Shown piece after piece: positions 1 through 18,200 of a DNA stretch of 64,000 nt. The position numbers were made by a program, and so were the translations under genes. The notes under the pieces are model-generated. The model was given only the letters and a program-made list of their open reading frames with translations. It had not been told where the DNA came from and searched no databases. Origin of the DNA: Malus domestica (lineage: Eukaryota > Streptophyta > Magnoliopsida > Rosales > Rosaceae); NCBI RefSeq assembly GCF_042453785.1, contig NC_091677.1:26351501-26415500 (forward strand). The letters are read 5' to 3'. Within the stretch, counting starts at the first letter, position 1. Each line of letters starts with the position of its first letter.

Positions 1-351
1 TATGCATTCATTATCTTTAGGGGCGGGTACCGCCGGGATTAAAAAAAACCTCTCGCACACATGTAAGCGTGCGTGGAGAGGCAAGGTTTTGATCTCCCTC
101 ATTTCAATATATGATTGGATTTTGTTTGTAGTAGATTTGATTTATAGTAATGCAATTGCTTTGCTTGTTTTCACCACGATTGTTTTATCGGTTATTGTTT
201 CATTTCTTTTCATTCCGTGTGGTTAGTTTAATCAGTTTATGCAGTTCAGTGTTTAAGTGCTTTATGAATATTAATAATATGGTCACTTCTTCTACATTTC
301 TGTTAGGGATCATGTTAACTGATGATATGATATGGTAGTTAATGTGTTGAA

Positions 352-415
352 AATATGTTGAGTAGTCCATGCTTTTACCAAAAATAAATAAATATGTTGA
401 GTAGTCCATGCTTTT
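352..415. repeat. Tandem direct repeat, 25-bp unit, period 39
   Basis: The unit starting AATATGTTGAGTAGTCCATG occurs at 352-376 and again, unchanged over 25 bases, at 391-415, separated by an A-rich spacer. A recent local duplication is the simplest reading; no function is evident. Confidence 0.8.
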
Positions 416-719
416 GCGATTTTGTTATAAATCAGGGGATTTAGAGAATGCTTTCTATGTTCTATTTCTTTTGTTGCTTTAAAGACCTGCCTATTCTCAT
501 TTTCTTTTTTTGGGTTCAGTCCTGCTATCCTCTGCGTTGGGGAGAGAGAGATTGAGTGAGGAGTGGGGTTGCTTTCCAAAGATTTGTTTGGAATTGTTTC
601 TTTTTTACCGAAATTATTTTGATCCCTGCCATTAAACGTTGATTTCTGCTATTAATTACTGCTGAAAAGTGGCTTTTGCTATTAATTTTTTACCCTTCAT
701 ATTTATGCTGCTCTCGCTG

Positions 720-1030
720 AAAGCTAAACCACCACATAAGCCTCATTGCCTTTTTTTCTTTCTTCTGGTTTTCAAATTTGGAATTTTACTGGGATTTATC
801 ATATGGGTATCCTTTAAATTAGTTGAGTTTTTGAGAAAATTAGTGAGTTTTGTTGATTAAGTGGTTTACTTGGTTATACTTCTAAATTGGGTTCGTATTT
901 CGAAATGTTGCTTGCTTGCTTGGTTGTGAAAAAGCTCTTCGTTTTCCATTTACTTCTTGAAATTCTCTTCAGTTTTCTCAGAAAGCTAAACCACCACATA
1001 AGCCTCTTTGCCTTTTCTTTTTCTTCTGGT
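720..1030. repeat. Dispersed direct repeat pair of about 50 bp
   Basis: A segment containing AAGCTAAACCACCACATAAG followed by a T/C-rich stretch and TCTTCTGGTT lies at about 720-770 and again at about 983-1030, with only a few differences. The copies are about 263 bases apart in the same orientation. Confidence 0.75.
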
Positions 1031-1424
1031 TAAAGCTAAGTTTAAATAATACACATGAAATTGTATATTAGCACTCCTTGCAACTCTTGGACTCTTCTCG
1101 CTAATCCGCCATGCAACATATAATTCCACAATATTTTCATGGTAATTCAACCTAGATAAGCATTAATCTTCAGTATTAAATTCAACGGTTCTGAATTTTG
1201 CTCACTCAATAACCTCGATTGCTCGGACAGATAGTGTAAAATTGTGTACACACACATACCTAATACATGAAAATGTGCATCTAGTAATATGAGACCCATT
1301 TGTAGATGACATGGACATCATCTGTGACATGAGCCGGCATTTTCAGATTTGACAAATACCTTACCGCCCAAATGCTGCACACTGGGGACGTATCTTTTGG
1401 AAAAGAAAAAAAAAAAATTTATTA

Positions 1425-2015
1425 CAAATAGTCTCTGAAATTGACCGAACTCATCATTTTAGTGTCTCACTTTTAAAATCAATCAATATCGTTCTTGACA
1501 TTCTTTATCACACATCAATTGACGTTCATTACCACACATTAATTTGGTCATTTCATATAGATTCGGTCCACTATTCTGTTAGTTTGTATGTGGGACCCAC
1601 AAATTAATGTTTTTATCTCAAATGGTCCTTGATATTGATCAAACTTCTCATTTTGGTTCCTGAATTTCAAAAATCGATAAATTTGGTACATAACTTTCTC
1701 TACCACACATCCATTTAGTCATTCTGTTAAAATTTCGTCAATATTTTTTGTTAGTGTGCTGATATGGTCCTACTAATCCAATCATATGGCACCACATAGA
1801 TTAACTATAAAAAAACTATCATCGTTTGATGGTCATATGTGCCATTACAACATATAACTGTCAGATAACGTCATGGTAATTATATACTTAGAAGTATATT
1901 TTCAAAAAAAATAAAAATACATGCAAGTATTATAATCAAATCTCACATTAAGCTGCTACGAAAATTTAGGGACCCAAAATTAGCTCGTATGAAAGTCCAG
2001 GGACCAACATGAAAT
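1425..2015. mobile_element. Mutator-like miniature inverted-repeat element, degraded
   Basis: The left end (about 1425) reads AGTCTCTGAAATTGACC and the right end (about 1960-2015), read on the other strand, gives the related GGTCCCTGGACTTTCAT, an imperfect long terminal inverted repeat. The left repeat is duplicated internally: a diverged second copy starts near 1620 with the same order of motifs (GGTCC, CTCATTTTGG, ACCACACAT). There is no coding capacity. Long TIRs of this GGTCCCTGA type are typical of Mutator-like non-autonomous elements in dicots, from memory. The right end lies about 290 bp before the SRP54 start codon, so the element may sit in that promoter. Confidence 0.45.
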
Positions 2016-2300
2016 TTAGTCAAGATTGGGAAGCATGTCTTTTAAAACCCCAATTCGATTTTGGTCTCGAGGGTTTCTTCTCCTTCAATTACAGTTCTTC
2101 AGAAATTAGGATTCTACGACAATCACACATCCTCGAGAAGAAACACATCACTTCATCCCTGATTTTGCTCAAACCCTACCCCTACGTTTTCACCCGAACC
2201 CTAAATCCCCAAATCTCTACCAAACCCAATCCCAGAATCCCCAAATCCGTTCCCAAATCCCTAACCAAACCCATTAAGCTTTCCCCTCTAATCAGCGAAG

Positions 2301-9306
<7,006 letters not shown>

Positions 9307-9697
9307 TTTGTTTTAGTCATTCTCAATCGTGTATGATAGTTATGTAGTATGTTTCTACTCTGAATTACGGGAAAAATATTAACTTGATCATGTTTTTCTT
9401 TGTGTAAATCTTCAATTACATGTCTAACCTTCACTTGATGTATCCGAGTCTTTGTTGTTTATTTGCTACTCGGCATCAACCTTAACCTCTATCACTAATT
9501 TTCACTTCCACGATGCTGATCATGCAATTATTTTGCCTAATCTTATGATAGTCGTCTGTTATCGTTTTTCCTTAACTTCTGTAGCAACCTTTTCAGTTAC
9601 ATAAGATAAAATTGAGGATACAACTATGAATTCTGTAGCTTCTGTTGTGATGTCTTCTTGTATACGGATCTTACCAATAAAATACATTTCATTACAT
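9307..9697. other. Intergenic, RH35 3' region
   Basis: AT-rich sequence holding the RH35 3' UTR. I see no other coding or repeat structure in it. Confidence 0.6.
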
Positions 9698-10285
9698 TCA
9701 GCAACCAGTACTAAACGAAACTTGTGCCATCAAAATGTCAAAAACTAACACGAATACTTGAAATTTTGAATCATATTTAGCAGTAGCTAGCTCAATCTCA
9801 TTTAGTCCATGGAAAGTACCTTGATAAGGGTGTTCGGAAGTCCTTTCATCTGTTTCACTCTGCTGGGTTAAACTTTGCCGAGGAGAAGAAGGCGGGGGAG
9901 TATTTTCCTTATCTCCCTGCAACATCTTCACCACATTGCTCATGAGAGGTCTTGCATTCTGAACGCACAACAGAGCTACCGATAAGATCCTCTCCGATTT
10001 TTCCATGTCTTCTCCTTGATCCCACAACGCGACATTAAAATTGCTTGTAGAGACAAATCACATGCTTTTCTGAAATACTATAATATATGTGAGTCGTCTA
10101 TAACATTCATTTTTGTCATACATTTCCCATATCCGCTTTGGAAGCCATTCCCGTGGCTCATTTGCATCTACAGGAAGATATCTTCTCCTCTCAACAATCT
10201 CAAAGAGAAGGATCCGAAAACTGTTAACAAAGCATTTGTGAGGCACGGGATAAGGCTTCCATACAAGCAATCCTTGTAAGTTTTA
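9698..10285 (-). pseudogene. Receptor-like kinase C-terminal fragment
   Basis: Read on the minus strand, 10285 to about 10060 encodes a decayed kinase subdomain IX-X segment (VWKPYPVPHK, then ILLFEIVERRR, then EWLPKRIWEMYDKNE). After a stop and frame change, 10027-9698 gives the subdomain XI tail (SVALLCVQNARPLMSNVVKMLQGD) and a Ser/Pro-rich C-terminus. This arrangement is typical of plant receptor kinases of the Lr10/PR5K-like group. The invariant Asp expected after HKC in subdomain IX is Phe here, the N-lobe and catalytic loop are absent, and the frame is broken. It is therefore a truncated pseudogene with no function expected. Confidence 0.75.
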
Positions 10286-10409
10286 CCATTGAATGTAAAG
10301 GGGAGTCATCAATGTTCGCAATGCATTCATGATACGTTTTTAGCGAACTGTGATTCATTACTTTATTGTCTTGTTTAGGATACTTCTTCTACCGGACGTG
10401 TTCTTCCCT

Positions 10410-10640
10410 GTATGCATCATAGTCTCCATTTTCCGGCCTTCCTGCAACTGCCACTTGAAATGCGTCTGGCCCAAGTTTGTAGCCAGCAACAGCAGACATT
10501 GGCGGGGGCTAGGGATGGGTTGGTTTTTCCTTCCCATACTCTAAGAAGAGACTCTCGCCAAGATACAATGCATAAACTGCTGGTCCCGCCAACAAAAATC
10601 TCCTTTGTTGCGGATAAACTACTTTTGGTTCTGATTAGTG
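10410..10640 (-). pseudogene. Unrecognised coding fragment with one stop
   Basis: One minus-strand frame reads protein-like for about 75 residues (LLAGPAVYALYLGESLF, then a stop, then SAVAGYKLGPDAFQVAVAG). The composition looks like genuine coding sequence and not intergenic noise. I do not recognise the family. It lies just upstream, in the same orientation, of the kinase fragment but does not resemble a kinase, so the two probably came from different genes. Confidence 0.35.
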
Positions 10641-11192
10641 TGGTAAACAAAATTAGTGGTGAACCGCAGCCCGTCTCTCTAAAATGAGTATGAGGTTTTT
10701 ATGAAAAAAGCAAATTAGAAGTGGAACTATTTGATAGAAGTTGTGATTTATTTTATGAGATGGCCGATGTGACACTTTTTGCTTTCTTCAATATAAACGC
10801 TGCCGCTTGTGATATTCCAAAGAGTCGTTCTTAGTTTCTAAGGCCATCTCCAACCGAGGGCTGGCCAGAGGGCTCGTTTTAGCCCTCTGGCCCTCCAAGA
10901 TATTAATATTTTAATAAACAGTACATGGTCATATTTGCCTCCGTCTCCAACCGAGGACCAAAGGGCCATAGGGCTCATTTTAGCCCTGTCACAAAAAACC
11001 GTCTCCAACTAAGGGCCATAGGGCCAAACATAATTTATTATTTAAATTTAAAAACAACAACATAAATTTGAAATAGAATGAAGTGAGATAGTATGCAAGG
11101 GTGAAAATTATGTGAGAAATGGTGTAGGAATGACTTAAGTATTTATAGAAGAAAAAAAAAGGTTTAAATTCATAACAAAAAAAAAAGTAAGG

Positions 11193-11222
11193 CAACGGCT
11201 AGCTGTAGTCAGCTAGCCGTTG
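11193..11222. repeat. Perfect 13-bp inverted repeat (hairpin) inside the MITE
   Basis: CAACGGCTAGCTG, loop TAGT, then the exact complement. It lies near the middle of the element. Confidence 0.9.
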
Positions 11223-11242
11223 TATTCAAAATTTTAAACTAT

Positions 11243-11428
11243 TCGTGTCGGTTATAATCGACACGATTGCAATTCAAATTACTATTCATGTTGGTTATAA
11301 TCGACACGATTCCGCCGGGTCAAACTGATTCCTGCGATGCCATTTATATTCAAATTAACATTCGTGTCGGTTATATCCAACACGATTTCAATAATAAAAA
11401 TTATTCTTGTCGGTTATAGCCGACATGA
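11243..11428. repeat. Array of four palindromic hairpin units in the MITE
   Basis: Units of the form TCGTGTCG, an eight-base loop GTTATAAT or variant, then CGACACGA occur at 11243-11266 (perfect), 11286-11309, 11362-11385 and 11405-11428 (each with one or more mismatches). Starts are spaced 43, 76 and 43 bases. Confidence 0.85.
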
Positions 11429-11747
11429 AATCCGACACTTGTACACAAAATTCTGGCCAGCCCGGGGTTGGCTGGATGGCTGGAAAGGGCCAACCCTCTG
11501 GCCTTTTGGCCCTTTCAGATTCCGTCGAGTCCACGAGCCATCTGGCCTAGCCCTCGGTTGAAGACGGTTTTCGGGCTATTTTAGGCCCTCTGGCCCTCTT
11601 GACCTTTCGGTTGGAGATGGCCTAACCTCACACTAGGCTCTGTGGCGACTCACGCTTCCCGGCATTCCCCAACCGGCGACTAGCTCTAGGCTATGTGTTT
11701 TGAATGGTGTTTTTTTTTACTATTTTATGTAATCATTTAAATGGTGG

Positions 11748-11930
11748 TTTTCTTTTTTTTGTTTTTTTTTTTGGTACATCGACGTTTTTACACTAGGAGG
11801 AGGAAAAGTTTAGCAAAACCACACAATGAGCAGCCTAATTTGGTATCGGATTCGTCATCCACAAGATTTAAACCCAAGACCTCTTACTTCAAAGTGAAAA
11901 GGAATACTACACGATATTATCTACCCTAAA
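11748..11930 (-). mobile_element. tRNA-type SINE, minus strand
   Basis: Read on the minus strand, the element begins near 11930 with TAGGGTAGATAATATCGTG. It has a B-box-like GGGTTTAAATCT around 11865-11877 and ends in an A-rich tail, seen as the T-run at 11748-11772 on the plus strand. Length and layout (Pol III box, A tail, no ORF) fit a SINE. Its A box is not clear, and I could not define a target duplication. Confidence 0.5.
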
Positions 11931-12203
11931 AGAAAGGATCTTTTCAAATTGGAGAAGGTATAGATCAATATTTGAAATTCAGGGACAAAAATGCAGATCA
12001 TAATGTTTTCCAGGCACAGTGTAGTTGAGAGACGATTGCAACAATTAAGCCAAATTAAAAATATGTTACAAATAATGTTTTCCAGGCAGCCACCTGCCGT
12101 ATAGAAGTAGAAAGTATATTGGCAACTTGTACCTGCATATACAAGGATTTAGAAAACTCGGATATACATATACATATATATCTAGAGTATTATTGCTCAC
12201 ATG

Positions 12204-15200
12204 TCATCTTTCCAAGAATTTGCTTAGAACAGTTTTCCTTAGATGCGTATCTCCGTCTTCATCATCTTCTTCAGCTTTCATATTTGTGTACAACGCACAG
12301 CGGATTACCGAGTTGACCTGCATCCTTAATCTGGCATTGTCGACAAACTGATCTGTCAGCATCTTCCTCAGCTCATCATCAGCCTTCCTATCATTACCAT
12401 TGACGTTGTGACTTTCGTCTGCCGCCATAACAGTGTTTTCCACGTCCTGGGCGAGGAGCTGTGCCTGTTCCAGTTTCATAAACCATTATAATCTGGACTG
12501 GAGGCACCAGTACTATAAGCCAAATAAGACTCGTAAATGAAAAAACGATGTAGTTTAGTCATATATATAAATGCCATCATGGACCAGCATGCGATTGTTG
12601 ATGAATACAGATTCATAATACAACTCACTAAATGGATGAAAAGACGAGGGCGAGGACAAGAACTAAAGGTGCATAACATACCTCCGCCAGAAGGAGACCA
12701 ATTCGATTGTCAGAAGTTGTCAGTAAATCTATAGCATCAGATGGAGATGAAGTATCCATAATGAGCTTATCTTCCTCTTCAACAAGGAAATTAACGCTAC
12801 ATTCTTGAAGCCGATTGAGAAGGATTTCACATTCATGTAACAACTTTGCATTGGCAGTATTTGCCGACTCTGTCCTTCGCCTTTCCTTGTGAAGAATTCT
12901 CTGAAAGACAAAAACAGAACAAGATTTGGAGGATTTAAAATTGAATTTTCTTTAAGGAAAAGTGCAACTAACCCTACTTAAATCCAGAAGGTTAGGAGAT
13001 ATACGCAATTTTAATTAAGTGGACCTATGCAGAGAAAGACAAATTATCAAAGGTTTGCCAAAACATATTAAAATATGTGAGAAGTTTGGGAACCTATTAC
13101 AAAAATCAAATGAAGCATAAGCGACATTACCTCTACTTCTAATTTCTCTTTCATCAATCGACTAAGTTCCTGCTTCAATTCTGATTGTGAATTCCGAAGA
13201 GATTTGACCTCTTTAACAAGTAGCTTTACATCTGTCTTTGACTTTGCCTCAAACTCTTCATGATATTTCTGCAAGTTCTCAAGTTGCTGCTTAGAGGCAT
13301 CCAACTCCTGGTGTAACACATCATTCTCATGAAGGATGGACACTTTTGTTGACTCTGAATGCATCCTTTCGTCCTGGAATATTCGTTAACATCATCCACA
13401 TAAGGACCTCAGCATTGAATAACAAAGAGGAATAAATAATTTGTGGCAGAACGAATAAAACCTGCTCAGATTTTAGTTGTGATTCCAAGTCCAAGCATCT
13501 CCTACGGAGTTCCTCCATATCCCACTGCATTTGGGTAAACCTTTCTTTTTCGGTTAAAACTGTCTGCTGCATGTTTTCTTTACAATTCTGTCTGGTAGTT
13601 TCAAGATCAACTTCCAAATCTTTGACCTACAAGAGAAAATTCCCATAAAGCAACACAAAATTTGAGCAAAGTTACAAAATTATAACAGAACAAGAAAACA
13701 ATCATTCATGATTTCAAAATCATTCTCAACCCCCTTTCTCTCTTTTCCAAATCCATCAGCCTTTTTACATTGAAAACAACAGCAGAAACACCACAAATAA
13801 AGAAAAAAGGTTTACTTGAGTTTTTTGGCGAGGTAATAATTTTCCCAATGCAAGCCTATAACTGAATCAATAATTCTTTCCCGCCACTTTTGGGATTCCT
13901 TACAACTACTAATTAATCGTCAGAAAACTCATTCTTTAATGTGGCATCTGCCTTAGGTTTGGCTTTGCTCTTACTAACTCACTTGTTTATTGAATTTGAT
14001 TCCTTACTTCCCCGCATGGCTGGGATATGACCTAAAATAATAATGGTGCATATACCACTAGAAATCTTAAATACTAATATATCTCTTTCAAAGAAAAGAA
14101 AAAAAAAAGAACGAAAAAGCTGCAACTAATGGATAACCCAACTGCAGCCATCTAAGTATGAGAACCCAATGGCTGGGAATAGAAGCAGACTTTGTTCTAT
14201 AATACAGTCAATCAGTACCATATTAGCAGCACACTTACTAACCGTTATAGGTTAATTGTCAATTAGTGATTCAGTAGCATATTAGCAACAAAGACTTGTT
14301 AGCTGTCATAGATTATACCTTTGTTGTGAGGAATTGTCTCACAGCAACTTCTTGATTCAATCTAGCAATAAGATCCTCAACATCCGTTTTTGCTGTGGCT
14401 AGTCTCTGCTGCAATGTAGTTAGAACCCTGTTTAACTTATGTCGCTCCTCAGATGGAAAAGCAACTACTAAGTCCCTTGAAAGCCTTAAATCAGATTTGA
14501 CAACAGCATTAGGAGCTTCAGAACCTTCTGCAAGATCAAGGGAGCCATCACCGAATAAATTGGCCACTCCCAAGTTAGATGTTTCAGTAACTCTCATAGA
14601 ACTCGAGTCACTACCAAAACTCTCCGTTGAAAGCCTTCGAACATGGCCATCCCGGTTGTAATTTTCTATTTCTGAAAAGAACTCTGTTCCATCCATACGA
14701 AGAGGTTTGGCATCAGAGTTATTCTCGCTTACTCGGTCCCTATCTGTACTACTGGCATAACTTCTGCCAGGCATTTTGCGCCTGGAGAACCTTTCTAGGC
14801 TTGACTGGATAAAATTCCGGTTGAATATGCCAAATTTAGAATTTTCCATTGAATCAACTAAGTCATGTTCAAATGTTGAATTCTCCATGCCAAGATCAGA
14901 ATGGTTATCATCTCCTCCATGCCTTGGTGTTCCATTCTCAGATACATCAAAGGGAGTATCATTACCATAATCTGATGTGATAGATGAACTAGCAGCAACA
15001 ATGGAAAGATCTGAATGAGCTTGTACCAGAAATGATGGAGCTGCGCCACTAGTCGAAGAGTTTACATCTGCAGATTCCTGATTGTCTTCATGGAATGCTG
15101 TAAAGTATGACAGCCAAAAATTAATATAAGCAAATGGACAAAATCAACACATTATACATGATAGGATTTTCATCTCTAAGATGCATAAAGGATACACATA

Positions 15201-18200
15201 CAAGACCTCGCAGCAGCTTCAAGCTCAAGAAAGGTTCCAACCAAGACATTTCTTGATAAATCAATGTCCGATAATAGCTTTTCAATCCAATCCTCCAAAG
15301 AACGCCTTCGCTGCAACAGACTAACCAATTTGAGAATAAGAGGATGAACCCTTTAGAAAAATAAAAGGCATAACAAAATCTTTTTCAGAAATAAGAAAAA
15401 CCTATATTTTGTAAAGCTACATCTGCATCAACATATTTTATTCAGATCCACATTGTGTAGATGTGTGTGTATTTATGTGTGTGTGTATGTGTAGATATTT
15501 GTATAGCTATATTGGTGATGATTAAATAACCATTAACTTGGTCATATATAGAAGTTGACATATCTATGCAAAACATGTGCAAGCATATATTCTGGTTAAA
15601 GGCCCCCATAATGGTCCAAATAAAGGCTCCAGTTAAGGACTTGCATGGTTGAACCTCAGCCATTAGAACAAATAGGACTGCTGAGATGCACAGTGGATGG
15701 TTTGCATCAATCTATAAATGACCTATCGGCTCATATGCAAATTCTTACCCTAGATCATTTGTAATTTTTCTTTGGTAAATGCTTAGATCATTTGTTACAC
15801 ATGAATAATATGCAGGTTTTTAACAAGAAAACCTTTGGCCTCCAATAAAAAGCCCAAGCAATAGAAGATTTCAAGATTTTTTAGGGGTACAGCGAAAACC
15901 TGGCTTAAGTCTCAAAATAGCTCTGTAACTATCATTTTTGTGTGCAAGTAACCTCGCAATAACTATAAAGATACTGAGAAAACCAATGATCCAATTAAAA
16001 ATTCTGACATGGGGTATTGCTATAAAATGTATCTCAACATGTATGTTACACTAAAGTTACTTCTGAATATACATATACTAATATTTGGATCGAGAGAGAT
16101 AGAGAGAGAGAGAGAGAGATGTAGCCCACCTCTTCCAATAGTGTCCGACTTTTCACTCTCAGAAACCCCTTTGGAGGAGCTGGGGGAAGATCTTTTGTGG
16201 GGAACGCCTTTTTAAGCTACAGAAGACAATGCGAAATGAAATCGCTCAACAGTCCAACAAACAAGGAAATTTCTAAGATCTACGACACGTAAGGCATATA
16301 TAGATAAACGTGTCTGCCTGTCTATACGAAGAAGTAGCTAATTTCAGTAACAGCATCTCAGCCTTATGTCAATAAGAGATAAGAAATTGGCACAATTGAA
16401 GATCATCCTTACCGTTATTCCAGTCATATGGATACGGGAATTAATATTATATTTATTTAACATTTAGTTGTTATTATTATTATGATATTTTAAAATATAT
16501 CATAAAGAATTTACTGGTAATTTACATACATTTAGTTGTTATTATTATTATGATAATTTAAAAGATATCATAAAGAATTTACTGGTAATTTACAAGTCAT
16601 ATATGATTGCCTATATTTACCAGATGTAGTCATACAAATTTAAATATATAACATAGTTTTCTTTTATATAATTGGAAGAAGAAATAACATATTAAATATA
16701 TAACATAGTTTTCTTTTTAAATTGGAAGATGAAATAACATAGTTTAACGTTAATTGCATTTTTTTTTTCCACCTCAACATGTGGGTACGATTAGTGGGCC
16801 AGTGGCCAATAACAGAGTCCAACACATGAAATTCAAATGGAGCGTTTTGAAGTGGCTGTCGTCTTCTTCCTCGCACATATCTGCAATTGCGCTTTCAAGG
16901 CTAAAAGCTTAAAATTTTATTCTCCTCAACATCATACGTATCCGAAAAGTTGGATACCCGTATCCTAAATGCTGGATACTCATATCCATCAGTTAACAAC
17001 GTATCCATTGATCCCAATATGTATCTAAGGCGTATCCGAGTGTATCGTTAGCGTATCATATCCCATCAAGTATCTGATACGAGATAGGCGACCAAGTTGC
17101 CGTATCCATGCATCATAGTTTATTATTTATTTCAATGTCAGTCTTAGTCTTGGTTACCCTTTTCGTTATTCACCTTCTACTTTAACAAATCTACGGTTGA
17201 TTTACAAATCATAAGTGCATTTCTAGCCTTAAGTTACATATGTCCTACCACTAGGCCAGATATCTCCTGTATTATCACTAATAGGTGCCACTCACAGTGT
17301 TTTCACTAAGCCGAACAATGTGCATGGAAATTGGAAAATAAATAGGCGTGTGAGAATTCAATAGAACCACACTTATAATGTACTTAGTATTCTTTTATCG
17401 TATAAGATACCAATAGCTTGTCTCCGTTTTGTCCAGCTTGGTCATTTATTTTGCATTTACTACGGATCTGCATTACTGATCCTCAATATCGTAGAGGATT
17501 TTACTATCTACATTTCTATGAATTTTCACCATATATATTTTAAGATGATACACAGAATAGAATTATCCCTTACTTCTGACTAACATAAAAACAATGTCAT
17601 GTACTTTAGACTTTCCAAAATGAAATTTCACGTACTTTGAAATTTCCAAAAGAGATGTCACTTACTTCGGAAGATAGCTTCAAAAAATCGTTAAATCTTC
17701 GTAATATCCCCCGAGTAGTGGTGATTCCTTCAGGCGATTGTATACCAACTTGAACCCTATAAAACTGTTCTCTATAAATGTTAAAAGGGAAACTAACTAA
17801 AACAGGTACACATTTAACAGAAAATAATGCACAACCAACATTGCAAGAGAACAAATAGAAATCCTCACCAACATTACATTAGCATCTCCAGCCATTTCTA
17901 ATCACATAATTTTGAATATAAAAATCAAATTACATTTTTTTTTTCTTTTGAAAAATTAGATAACAAGCTATTACATCTATTGGAATCACTAAAAAGCAGG
18001 TGGTACCCTAGAGATTTTTCTTTTCGTATATCAAGCACAATAAGAAGGGAACTACACTATTGAAAATCCACAAGCAAAGTTCTCAGAGAAAATTACTAAG
18101 GCACTCGACAATGAGGCTGAACACTTTTAGATTCTCTATGTGAGTTTTAAATAAAGTTGTCCTCGCCTTTACATAATCATTTATCACAATCAACCAAATA

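Larger units (their letters stand above)
1..1400. other. Intergenic DNA, no supportable gene
   Basis: No reading frame here looks like a known protein. The first 85 bases are more GC-rich than what follows and contain an acceptor-like CTTTAG near base 20, so they could be the end of a gene lying to the left; this cannot be decided from the window. The rest is T-rich and typical of plant intergenic or leader DNA. Two short direct repeats are listed separately. Confidence 0.5.
10842..11622. mobile_element. Tourist/PIF-Harbinger-like MITE, 781 bp
   Basis: The ends are perfect inverted repeats over 15 bp: GGCCATCTCCAACCG at 10842 and its complement ending at 11622. They are flanked by a 3-bp TAA duplication (10839-10841 and 11623-11625), the target duplication expected for PIF-Harbinger/Tourist elements. 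Subterminal GTCTCCAAC and GGGCCA motifs recur several times. There is no ORF of note. Inside are a perfect 13-bp-stem hairpin (11193-11222) and four 24-bp palindromic units (11243-11428), described separately. Confidence 0.85.
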
